From the NCBI GenBank assembly GCA_049323795.1, contig JBMOOH010000026.1:1-64000 (forward strand): a stretch of DNA of 64,000 nt, read 5' to 3'. The position numbers were made by a program, and so were the translations under genes. Within the stretch, counting starts at the first letter, position 1. The number at the start of each line of letters is the position of its first letter. Below are positions 42,186 through 49,463 of this stretch, one piece after another. The notes beneath the pieces are model-generated. The model made no database searches and had not been told where the DNA came from. It worked only from the letters and a program-made list of their open reading frames with translations. The stretch is from JAOADN01 sp049323795. Lineage in GTDB: Bacteria > Pseudomonadota > Alphaproteobacteria > Rhodobacterales > Rhodobacteraceae.

Positions 42186-42257
42186 GGCCAGGCGGGCGGC
42201 CCGGCGGACGGCCAGGCGGACGGCCAGGCGGACGGCCAGGCGGACGGCCAGGCGCGC
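42186..42257 (+). repeat. Six 12-bp tandem repeats between glk and the che operon
   Basis: Six adjoining units of GGCCAGGCGGAC; the middle three copies are identical and the outer ones differ by one or two bases. They lie 57 bases after the glk stop and about 100 bases before the STAS gene. The frame running through them would encode GQAD units in frame with the STAS gene, but that gene has its own start and ribosome binding site at 42354. Confidence 0.9.
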
Positions 42258-42353
42258 GTCAAGCCAATCTTAACGCCACGGTCCCTACTGTCCCCTTCGC
42301 AACCACGGAGGCATAGGGATGACGGGGATTCGCACGAACCGAGGGACCGGTGC

Positions 42354-42638
42354 ATGAGCGCGACGGTCGTACTGCCCCAGCGCCTCGACCTTCCGGCGGC
42401 GCGCCCGCTGGCCCGGTCCCTGATGGAGATGGCCGGCCAGAACCTCAGGATCGATGCCGAGGGGGTCGGTTTTCTCGGCGGACTTTGCCTGCAGGTCCTG
42501 CTCGCGGCGGGCATCGAGTGGCGGCAGAGCGGCAAGTCGCTGTCGATAGAGCCGCGTTCGCCCGAATTCGACCTGGCCCTCCGCCAGTTCGGACTGTCCG
42601 CCGTCGACCTGGCCACGGAACCGCAGCCATGGGTCTGA
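42354..42638 (+). CDS. STAS-domain protein at the head of the che operon
   Basis: Small soluble protein of 94 aa with an STAS/anti-anti-sigma-like fold: LDLPAARPLARSLMEMAGQN, then IDAEGVGFLGGLCLQVLLAA, which resembles the core of such domains with its conserved loop, and EWRQSGKSLSIEPRSPEFD. GAGGGA lies seven bases ahead of the ATG at 42354. Its last codons overlap the start of cheY by 10 bases. STAS genes in this position are found in some alphaproteobacterial che clusters; their job there is not settled. No partner kinase or sigma factor is nearby. Confidence 0.75.
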   Translation: MSATVVLPQRLDLPAARPLARSLMEMAGQNLRIDAEGVGFLGGLCLQVLLAAGIEWRQSGKSLSIEPRSPEFDLALRQFGLSAVDLATEPQPWV

Positions 42639-42994
42639 ACATCCTCGCGGTCGATGACAGCCGCACCATCCGCGACATGCTGAAGCTCAGCCTGGACGAA
42701 GCCGGATTCGCCATCCATCTCGCCGTCGACGGCCGGCACGGGCTCGACATGCTCGCCACGATCGAACCCGACGCCATAATCTCGGACATCAACATGCCGC
42801 GGCTGGACGGGTTCGGGTTCATCGAGGCGGTGCGCGGCATGGAACGTCACCGCGCGACGCCGATCCTCGTGCTCACGACCGAAAGCGCGCCGGAGCTCAA
42901 GGCGCGCGCGCGCGCGGCGGGCGCGACGGGCTGGATCGTGAAACCCTTCGACCCCGTCAAGCTGGTGCGGGCGATCAACATGGTGACAGGCTGA
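42629..42994 (+). CDS. cheY: Chemotaxis response regulator CheY (first copy)
   Basis: Single-domain receiver, 121 aa, that carries phosphate from CheA to the flagellar switch or acts as a phosphate sink. The acidic pair is in LAVDDSRTIRDM, the phosphoacceptor Asp is in IISDINMPRLDG, the Thr is in VLTTESAP, and the conserved Lys is in IVKPFDP. The ATG at 42629 lies inside the STAS gene end (10-bp overlap). cheA follows after 7 bp. A second cheY copy lies at 46638. Confidence 0.92.
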   Translation: MGLNILAVDDSRTIRDMLKLSLDEAGFAIHLAVDGRHGLDMLATIEPDAIISDINMPRLDGFGFIEAVRGMERHRATPILVLTTESAPELKARARAAGATGWIVKPFDPVKLVRAINMVTG

Positions 42995-43001
42995 CCCCGC
43001 G

Positions 43002-45317
43002 ATGACATCGAAATCGGACTCCATGGCCGAAATCCGGGCAAGCTTCTTCGTCGAGTGCGAGGAACTGCTCGAAGGCCTTCAGGACGCGCTGTCGATTCTG
43101 GCGGGCGGCAACGGCGACCGCGAGACAATCAACGTGGCCTTCCGCGCGGTCCATTCGATCAAGGGCGGCGCCGGGGCCTTCGGCCTCGATGCGCTCGTCG
43201 CCTTCGCGCACCGCTTCGAAACCGTGATGGACGCGGCGCGCTCGGACCGGCTCGACCTCCGCGCCGGAGCGATGCGCCTCTTCATCCACGCCGCCGACAT
43301 GCTCGCCGACCATGTCCGCGCGGCCCGGGACGGATCCGGGGCCCCGCCTGCGGCCGCGGCCGCGATCGAGGCGCTCGAGGGCCTTCTCGGTGACGCACCC
43401 GGCGCGCCCGCGATCGACGAGGTGACGGATTTCCAGCCCCTCGGCCTGTCGATTCCGCTCGATCTCGGCCCCCTCGGCCCGGGGCCGGGGGATGCGGCGG
43501 CCTCCGACGCGGCTCCGCCCGGTCCCGCCGGCGAAGCGGAAGGCCGGACCGGACAAGGGCCGGCCAGGACACCGGAACCCGACGGCCGGTCCTGGACCGT
43601 CACGTTCCGCCCGCATGCGGGGCTCTATCTCTCCGGCAACGAGCCGCTCCTGCTCTTGCGCGCGCTGTGCGGGCTCGGGCCGGCACGCGTTTCCTGCGAC
43701 GCGACGGCCCTGCCCCGCCTCGCCGAACTCGTCCCCGACGAGCCCTGCCTGACCTGGACTGTCCGCATCGACGGCGACATACCCGGGGCACAGATCCGGG
43801 AAGTCTTCGATTTCGTCGAGGACGTGGCCGACATCCGGATGTTCCAGACCCCCGACCCTGAAGACCTTGCGCCCGGACTGCCCGGTTGCGGCCCGTCCGA
43901 CCCCGGGTCGGCCGCCGCCCGCGTCCCGCCGCCCGCCTCTGCCTCCCTGCCGGTGCCCGAGATCGCCGCCGGTCCTGCGGGCGCCCCTGGGCCGGCCCGG
44001 GCCGCCACCGGGCCAGCCTCGCCCGCCGCAGCATCCCCTGCCCCGGTCGATCGCGCCCCGGCCATGCCCGCCACGCCCTCGCCCCCCGCATCCGCGGCGC
44101 CCCCGCCGGGCGAGGCGGGCGCGACCGTCCGGGTGGACATCGAGCGGGTCGACCGCCTGGTGAACCTGGTGGGCGAGCTTGTGATCAACCAGGCGATGCT
44201 TCAGCAGAGCATCGCGGCGGCGGGCCTCGGCAAGGACACCGGCGTGATGAACGGTCTCGAGGCCTTCATGATGCTGACACGCGACATCCAGGAAAGCGTC
44301 ATGATGATCCGCGCCCAGCCGGTGAAGCCGCTGTTCCAGCGGATGGCCCGGATCGTCCGCGAAGCCTCTGCCGCCGTCGGCAAGTCAGTGCGGTTCAGGA
44401 CCGAGGGCGAGGGAACCGAGGTGGACAAGACGGTGATCGAGCGGCTGTCCGATCCGCTGACGCACATGATCCGGAACGCCGTCGATCACGGACTCGAACC
44501 CCCGGAAAGACGCAGCGCTGCCGGCAAACCCGCCGAAGGCGTGATCACGCTCCGGGCCCAGCACAGGTCCGGCCGTGTCGTCATCGAGGTCGCCGACGAT
44601 GGCGGCGGCATCGACCGGGCGCGTGTTCTGGCCGTCGCACGGGCGAAGGGCCTCGTGCCCGAGGACGCCCAGCCTTCCGACGCAGAAATCGACAACCTGT
44701 TGTTCCTTCCGGGTTTTTCCACGGCCTCGACCATCTCGAACCTGTCGGGGAGGGGCGTCGGCATGGATGTGGTCAGGAAGGCGATCCAGGGACTGGGCGG
44801 CCGCGTCTCGATCGACTCCGAGTACGGCAAGGGGACCTGCTTTTCAATCTCGCTTCCGCTTACGCTCGCGGTCCTCGACGGAATGGTCGTCCGGGTGGCG
44901 GGCGAGACGCTCGTCGTGCCGCTCTCGGCAATCCTCGAGACCGCCACGATCGGCACTTCGGACCTGCGCACGCTCGGGCCCTCGACACATGTGATCCATG
45001 TGCGCGGCGGGTTCGTGCCCCTCTACGATCTGGGCGTCGAGCTGGGCTTCCGGACTCCGCGCGCCTCGTACGGCGACGGAATCGTCCTGCTCGCGGCCAC
45101 CGACGAGGGCAGCCGCGCGGCGCTCGTCGTCGACGAGATCGTCGAGCAGCGCCAGGTCGTCATCAAGGGGCTGCACCACTCCTACGGCCGGGTTCCCGGC
45201 ATCGCCGCCGCAACGATCCTCGGCGACGGTCAGATCGCGCTGATTCTCGACCCCGCCGACCTCGTGGAAATGGCTACCGGGCTCACGCGGCCCCCGGACT
45301 TCGCACTTGCAGGATGA
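43002..45317 (+). CDS. cheA: Chemotaxis histidine kinase CheA
   Basis: Hybrid-array kinase of 771 aa that phosphorylates CheY and CheB. P1 carries phosphoacceptor His51 (AVHSIKGGAGAFGL). A CheY/CheB-binding P2-like domain lies at about 195-285 (TVTFRPHAGLYLSGNEPLLL). A Pro/Ala-rich linker of about 90 residues (290-380) leads to P3 dimerisation (VDRLVNLVGELVINQAMLQQ). The P4 ATP domain has HMIRNAVDHGLE, VADDGGGID and SGRGVGMDVVRKAI, and the P5 CheW-like domain ends the protein. It stands between cheY and cheW. Confidence 0.95.
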   Translation: MTSKSDSMAEIRASFFVECEELLEGLQDALSILAGGNGDRETINVAFRAVHSIKGGAGAFGLDALVAFAHRFETVMDAARSDRLDLRAGAMRLFIHAADMLADHVRAARDGSGAPPAAAAAIEALEGLLGDAPGAPAIDEVTDFQPLGLSIPLDLGPLGPGPGDAAASDAAPPGPAGEAEGRTGQGPARTPEPDGRSWTVTFRPHAGLYLSGNEPLLLLRALCGLGPARVSCDATALPRLAELVPDEPCLTWTVRIDGDIPGAQIREVFDFVEDVADIRMFQTPDPEDLAPGLPGCGPSDPGSAAARVPPPASASLPVPEIAAGPAGAPGPARAATGPASPAAASPAPVDRAPAMPATPSPPASAAPPPGEAGATVRVDIERVDRLVNLVGELVINQAMLQQSIAAAGLGKDTGVMNGLEAFMMLTRDIQESVMMIRAQPVKPLFQRMARIVREASAAVGKSVRFRTEGEGTEVDKTVIERLSDPLTHMIRNAVDHGLEPPERRSAAGKPAEGVITLRAQHRSGRVVIEVADDGGGIDRARVLAVARAKGLVPEDAQPSDAEIDNLLFLPGFSTASTISNLSGRGVGMDVVRKAIQGLGGRVSIDSEYGKGTCFSISLPLTLAVLDGMVVRVAGETLVVPLSAILETATIGTSDLRTLGPSTHVIHVRGGFVPLYDLGVELGFRTPRASYGDGIVLLAATDEGSRAALVVDEIVEQRQVVIKGLHHSYGRVPGIAAATILGDGQIALILDPADLVEMATGLTRPPDFALAG

Positions 45318-45321
45318 CATC

Positions 45322-45789
45322 ATGACGGACGAGACACGGTCTGCCGGTACGCCTGAAGTTGAGCTCCTGTCCTTCCGGCTGGGCGAACAGGAATACAGCG
45401 TCGACATCATGTCGGTGCGCGAGATCCGGGGCTGGACACGGGCCACGCCCCTGCCTCACGCGCCGTCCCACATCCGCGGCGTCATCAACCTGCGCGGCAA
45501 CGTGCTTCCGGTCGTGGATCTTTCCACCCGGCTCGGGATGGCTCCGGTCGAAGGCGATCCGCGCAATGTGATCATCGTCGTGCATCTGGGAAACCAGGTG
45601 GCGGGCCTCCTCGTCGACGCGGTTTCCGACATAATCGCGCTGCCGAGATCCGATCTCCAGGCACCGCCCGCGCTGGGCGCGGACGGGGCGAACAGCTGCA
45701 TCGAGGCGATCACGATCGTCGAGGGACGGATGATCCGGGTTCTCAACCTGGGCGGCGTGTTTCCGTCCGGCGAAAGGGACGCCGCATGA
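45322..45789 (+). CDS. cheW: Chemotaxis coupling protein CheW
   Basis: Adaptor that links CheA to receptor tips. The 155-aa SH3-like fold is clear: SFRLGEQEYSVDIMSVREI, then HIRGVINLRGNVLPVVDLS. The ATG at 45322 follows CAGGA by eight bases; the upstream ATG at 45307 would overlap cheA and was rejected. The stop overlaps the cheR start by four bases (ATGA). Confidence 0.95.
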   Translation: MTDETRSAGTPEVELLSFRLGEQEYSVDIMSVREIRGWTRATPLPHAPSHIRGVINLRGNVLPVVDLSTRLGMAPVEGDPRNVIIVVHLGNQVAGLLVDAVSDIIALPRSDLQAPPALGADGANSCIEAITIVEGRMIRVLNLGGVFPSGERDAA

Positions 45790-46634
45790 CCGATATCGTC
45801 CGGGCCCGGTTCACGCATGCGCCACCCGGCCCCGAGGACCTCGCCGGCATCGCGGCGATCGCCGAGGCGGAAGCGGGCCTGAGCATCGGCGAGACAAAGG
45901 CTTCGATGGTCCAGTCGCGGCTGGCGGGCCGGCTCCGAAAGCTTGGCCTGCCCGACTTCGGCGCCTATCTCACGCTTCTGCGGTCGGATGCGGGCGCGGC
46001 CGAGCGGCGCGAGATGATTTCGGCCCTGACGACGAACGTGTCTCACTTCTTCCGCGAGATGCACCATTTCGAGCTCCTTCGCACGCAGGTCCTTCCCGAA
46101 CTTGCAGTGCGTGCGCGTGCCGGAAAACGGATCCGGCTCTGGTCGGCAGGCTGCTCCCGCGGGCAGGAGCCCTACTCGATGGCGATGACGCTGCTCGAGG
46201 TCATGCCCGATGCTCCCGATCACGACATCCGGATCCTCGCCACCGACATCGACCGGGCGGTGCTTCAGGACGCCACCGCCGGCGAGTACGATGAGGCCGC
46301 CCTCGCGCCGGTTTCGACGGAGCAGAAGCACAAGTATTTCGAACGGCGCGCGGATCGCTGGGCCATCGGTCCCGGGCCCCGCCGGCTCGTCCGTTTCCGT
46401 CCGCTCAACCTGCATGCGGACTGGCCGATGAGGGGCGGGTTCGACGTCATCTTCTGCCGGAACGTCGTGATCTACTTCGCGCCGGCCCGGCAGGAAGTTC
46501 TGTGGCAACGCTTCTGCCGTGCGCTATCCCCCGGGGGCTGGCTCTTCGTGGGACATTCCGAACGCGTCTCGCCCGCGGCCGGCCTCGCCCCCTGCGGGGT
46601 CACGGCCTACCGGCGGTCTGGAAGGGGAGAATGA
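45786..46634 (+). CDS. cheR: Chemotaxis protein methyltransferase CheR
   Basis: Methylates glutamates on chemoreceptors with SAM. The 282-aa protein has the N-terminal helical domain (SMVQSRLAGRLRKLGLPDF, SALTTNVSHFFREMHHFELL). The SAM-binding motif is IRLWSAGCSRGQEPYSMAM, followed by ATDIDRAVLQ and IFCRNVVIYF. No extra domain is attached. It starts within the cheW stop. The receptor encoded at 49453-52542 ends in a docking peptide suited to this enzyme. Confidence 0.95.
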   Translation: MTDIVRARFTHAPPGPEDLAGIAAIAEAEAGLSIGETKASMVQSRLAGRLRKLGLPDFGAYLTLLRSDAGAAERREMISALTTNVSHFFREMHHFELLRTQVLPELAVRARAGKRIRLWSAGCSRGQEPYSMAMTLLEVMPDAPDHDIRILATDIDRAVLQDATAGEYDEAALAPVSTEQKHKYFERRADRWAIGPGPRRLVRFRPLNLHADWPMRGGFDVIFCRNVVIYFAPARQEVLWQRFCRALSPGGWLFVGHSERVSPAAGLAPCGVTAYRRSGRGE

Positions 46635-46637
46635 CGG

Positions 46638-47024
46638 TTGGCACTTCGTGACCAGATCCGGATTCTGGTCGTGGATGACATGTCCACGAGCCGTGGCCTC
46701 CTCACCCAGGCCCTTGATGCGATCGGAGTCCGTCAGGTCAGCTTCGCTTCAGACGGACCGGCAGCCCTCGATGCGCTCCAGCGCGCCCCGGTGCATCTGG
46801 TGATATCCGACTACAACATGCCCGGCATGGATGGGCTGCAACTTCTCCGGTCGTTGCGTTCGAACGAGCGGACACGCGGGACGGGCTTCATTCTTGTCAC
46901 CGGTCGGGCCGACCGCGACGTGATCGAAAGCGGAAAGCGGCTCGGCATGAACAATTTCCTCAAGAAGCCCTTCGAATCGCAGGATCTGCGGGCGTGCATC
47001 GAGGCGGTGGTGGGACGACTTTGA
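46638..47024 (+). CDS. Chemotaxis response regulator CheY (second copy), TTG start
   Basis: A second single-domain receiver, 128 aa: VVDDMSTSRGLLTQALDA, phosphoacceptor Asp in VISDYNMPGMDG, Thr in LVTGRADR, Lys in LKKPFES. It uses a TTG start at 46638 preceded by AAGGGGAGA at a good distance; no ATG is available in frame before the conserved first strand. Two CheY proteins in one operon usually share motor binding and phosphate-sink roles; which is which cannot be told from sequence. Confidence 0.88.
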   Translation: MALRDQIRILVVDDMSTSRGLLTQALDAIGVRQVSFASDGPAALDALQRAPVHLVISDYNMPGMDGLQLLRSLRSNERTRGTGFILVTGRADRDVIESGKRLGMNNFLKKPFESQDLRACIEAVVGRL

Positions 47025-47416
47025 CGTTCGATGCCGCAAGCGGAACCGGGCCTCGCCGCCGCCGGCTCGGCCCTACCTCGCTGCGCGTCCTGATGGGACG
47101 CGTGGGCGCCGAACTCTTCCGGCTGTCGCGTCATGCGGAAGATCTGCAGGAGGCCCTCTCGGAAGCAGGCCCGGGCCGCGGCGGAGCGCGTGCGGCCAGT
47201 GCCATGCGGCGCCTGCAGCAGGTGGACCGCCTGACCCAGACCCTGGCCGAGCTCGGAGGGTTGCTCAGCCACCCGGCACTGACCGACCGCCTGGACGACC
47301 GTGCCGATCTCTCCGCGCTTCTGGAAACCCTCCGCCTGGGCGATCTCGCCGCAGTTCTCGGCGGCAGCGAGACGGACAATCCGCCGGACCCGGATGGTGA
47401 GGTGTACTGGCTCTGA
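47021..47416 (+). CDS. Unassigned last gene of the plus-strand che operon (about 131 aa)
   Basis: A reading frame that begins with TTG inside the stop codon of the preceding cheY (TTGA overlap) and runs 131 residues; an ATG at 47093 would give 107. The first 25 residues are basic. The rest looks mainly helical and heptad-like: LMGRVGAELFRLSRHAEDLQEAL, RRLQQVDRLTQTLAELGGLL, LSALLETLRLGDLAAVLG. It ends acidic (DPDGEVYWL). I do not recognise the family. Tight coupling to cheY and amphipathic helices favour a real chemotaxis-associated protein, perhaps a helical adaptor or phosphatase-like partner; that is inference. Confidence 0.6.
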   Translation: MTFDAASGTGPRRRRLGPTSLRVLMGRVGAELFRLSRHAEDLQEALSEAGPGRGGARAASAMRRLQQVDRLTQTLAELGGLLSHPALTDRLDDRADLSALLETLRLGDLAAVLGGSETDNPPDPDGEVYWL

Positions 47417-47436
47417 TCCGCGGAAGCCGGCGGATC
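47415..47436 (+). terminator. Hairpin at the end of the plus-strand che operon
   Basis: GATCCGC / GCGGATC, a 7-bp stem with an 8-nt loop that begins within the last stop codon. No T run follows, so it may be a weak terminator. Confidence 0.35.
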
Positions 47437-47765
47437 GCCACCCCTTGCTCTGCCGGAACGGGCTCGGGCCCTCTCCTCCTCCGGGATGTGCGGTCGCGGC
47501 CTTCGACCCGACGGCGCGACGCTTGGCGGTCGCGCCCCCGGAGACGTTCCGCTGTCGTGGTCGCACGCGAGGGCCCATCCAGCCTCCCCTCGGCGTGGGG
47601 GGGGGCGCCGCTGTGGGCGAGCCTGAGCAACCGATGTGGTTCCAGGATCCATCCACGGATGCCGGAATATGTCCATCGAGCGAAGCTCCGCTCTGCCATG
47701 GACCTCCGGGGCCCGGCTGCGGCCATGCGGAAGCGGCAGCCCCCTGCCCCCGCCGCCGGTATCGG
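47417..47765. other. 349-bp gap between the convergent che operons
   Basis: No gene seen; frames on both strands are Arg/Pro-rich. It holds the hairpin at its left edge and a G9 run at 47597-47605. The 3' end of cheD begins at 47766. Confidence 0.4.
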
Positions 47766-48374
47766 TCAGAACAGATCGACATCCCCTGCCCCGGTCTGCA
47801 GCGCCGCGGCCGTGCCGGCAGGTTGGGAAAGTGCCTGGACCGGCGTGTCCACAAAGCTCATGCGGACGCTCCCGGTTCCGGGATGGAAGAAGATGCGGCG
47901 TGCGCGGCCTCCGCCGAGGCTTTCACCGAGGCAGGGTATGCCCTCGTCCGCCAGAAAGCGCTTGACGAAGGTCGCGTTCCGCTCTCCGATATCGGTCCTC
48001 TCCGACAGGACATGCGCGCCTCCGAACGCCTTTGCAGCAAGCCGGCGCCGGTCGCCCCCGGCCTTCATGATGGCATTGACCAGAAGCTCCATCGCGTGGA
48101 TGCCGTAGTAGGCGGAGGATGTGCCGCGCGGCGCTTCCGCGAGCAGGAAATGGTTCATTCCGCCGACACGGTTTCCGAGGTCGAAAAGACATGTCGCCAC
48201 GCAGGATCCCAGGACCGTGGACAGCACGGTCCCGTCGCCGGACGACACGGCGAACTCCCCCTGTCCGACATGATGGCTCATCGGTCTTGCGGGGTTCGAC
48301 GGGCGCTTGTCCCCGGGGGCGGGTCTGGGGACTGGTCCGGGGACGGATCCGGCACCGGACGGATACAGGCTCAT
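47766..48374 (-). CDS. cheD: Chemoreceptor glutamine deamidase CheD
   Basis: Deamidates receptor glutamines and so adjusts methylation sites. The 202-aa protein has the catalytic Cys58 in VLGSCVATCLFD, His75 in VGGMNHFLLAE, and KAFGGAHVL and IGERNATFVKRFL. About 30 Pro/Gly-rich residues precede the core (from FAVSSGDG); an in-frame ATG at 48281 (MSHHVGQGEF) is an alternative start. The first ATG at 48374 overlaps by four bases the stop codon that cheB would have in its conserved frame. Confidence 0.92.
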   Translation of the reverse strand: MSLYPSGAGSVPGPVPRPAPGDKRPSNPARPMSHHVGQGEFAVSSGDGTVLSTVLGSCVATCLFDLGNRVGGMNHFLLAEAPRGTSSAYYGIHAMELLVNAIMKAGGDRRRLAAKAFGGAHVLSERTDIGERNATFVKRFLADEGIPCLGESLGGGRARRIFFHPGTGSVRMSFVDTPVQALSQPAGTAAALQTGAGDVDLF

Positions 48375-49463
48375 GACGCAGGACCGGCCACGGGACTGTC
48401 GGTGGCGATGTCAAGCACGCCCGCGGCGATGCGGTGCAGCGGCAGAATGAATTCGACCCCCCCCCGTCTCCACCGCCGCCCGCGGCATCCCGTAGACGAC
48501 CGATGTCTCCTCATCTTGGGCGATGCAGCGGGCACCGCCATTGCGCAGAACACGCATCCCGACGGCACCGTCCCGTCCCATGCCGGTGAGCATGACAGCC
48601 ACGACCCGCCGCGCCAGCGGCAGGGCCGACTCGAACAGGACGTCGACAGACGGGCGATGGCCGTTACGCTTGTCTGCCGCGAGCAGAAGACACCGGGGCG
48701 CCCCGGCCCCGGCGAACTGCAGCTGCAGGTGTGTCTCGCCTCCGGGAGCAAGGTAGACCTGTCCCTGCACGATCGGATCTCCATCCCCTGCGAGCTTCAG
48801 CCGGGGGCGCACCCGTGAGGCCAGCCGTGACGCAAAGCTGGCCAGAAAGGCGGCGGGCATGTGCTGGGCGATGAGCGTGGGCGGACAGTCGGACGGAAAG
48901 CCCGCAAGCACGGTCTCGATTGCCTCGACCCCGCCGGTCGAGGCGCCGATCAGCACGATCTGTCCCGACCAGCGCCTTCCCTCGGCATGGCCCCCTGCGG
49001 GAACCTGCTGGGCGCGCGGCCGCACATGTGCGGTTGCCGCCATGGCCACCGTGTCGGCGACGCGAAGCCGGGCATCGGGCAGAGACCGGGACGACGGCTT
49101 GCCGATGCAATCCACAGCGCCGAGCGCGAGGGCCTCGATCGCCGCGGCGCTGCCGCGGTGCGTCTCGGTCGAGATCATCACCACCGGCATCGGGCGGAGC
49201 CGCATCAGCTTTTCGAGGAAGTCGAGACCGTTCATCCCGGGCATCTCGACGTCGAGCGTGAGGACGTCCGGCGACAGGCTCTTGATCTGGCTGCGCGCTT
49301 CGATTGGATCGGCCGCCTCGCCCACGACTTCGAGACGCGGGTCGGCCGAGAGCTGCTCTCTCAGCAAGCGGCGGATGGTGGACGAGTCGTCCACGATGAG
49401 GACCCGCGCCCGGCGTCCCGGCGGATGCTGCGCAGCGCCGGACGGACCGCGGTCAGAACTCAT
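48371..49463 (-). CDS. cheB: CheB methylesterase, frameshifted in a G9 tract near its 3' end
   Basis: Response regulator that removes methyl groups from receptors. The receiver has Asp71 (VLTLDVEMPGMNG). The esterase triad is Ser175 (LIGASTGGVEA), His201 (IAQHMPAAF) and Asp298 (GMGRDGA). After VETGG the frame hits nine Gs (48457-48465) and ends at 48411 as GRIHSAAAPHRRGRA. If one G is removed the normal ending continues (GGVEFILPLHRIAAGVLDIA) to a stop at 48371 that overlaps the cheD start (ATGA). The ancestral gene therefore ends at 48371. Either a sequencing error or a true slippage mutation explains it; the triad is intact in both forms, but the last helix is lost in the frame as written. 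It overlaps the mcp end by 11 bp. Confidence 0.88.
48457..48465 (-). repeat. G9 homopolymer in cheB
   Basis: Nine Gs on the coding (minus) strand, C9 on the plus strand. Eight Gs restore the conserved CheB C-terminus and the ATGA overlap with cheD. It is the only such long tract I noticed inside a gene in this window. Confidence 0.9.

Noticed and set aside
42186..42257. Possible CRISPR array
   Set aside because: The units are adjoining 12-mers with no spacers and no cas genes nearby; this is a simple tandem repeat.
42147..42353. An upstream extension of the STAS gene through the 12-bp repeats
   Set aside because: The repeat-encoded GQAD stretch is low complexity, and the ATG at 42354 has its own GAGGGA site and matches the domain boundary.
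47597..47605. A second G9 run, between the che operons
   Set aside because: It lies in noncoding sequence, so it has no frame effect; it only shows that such tracts occur here.
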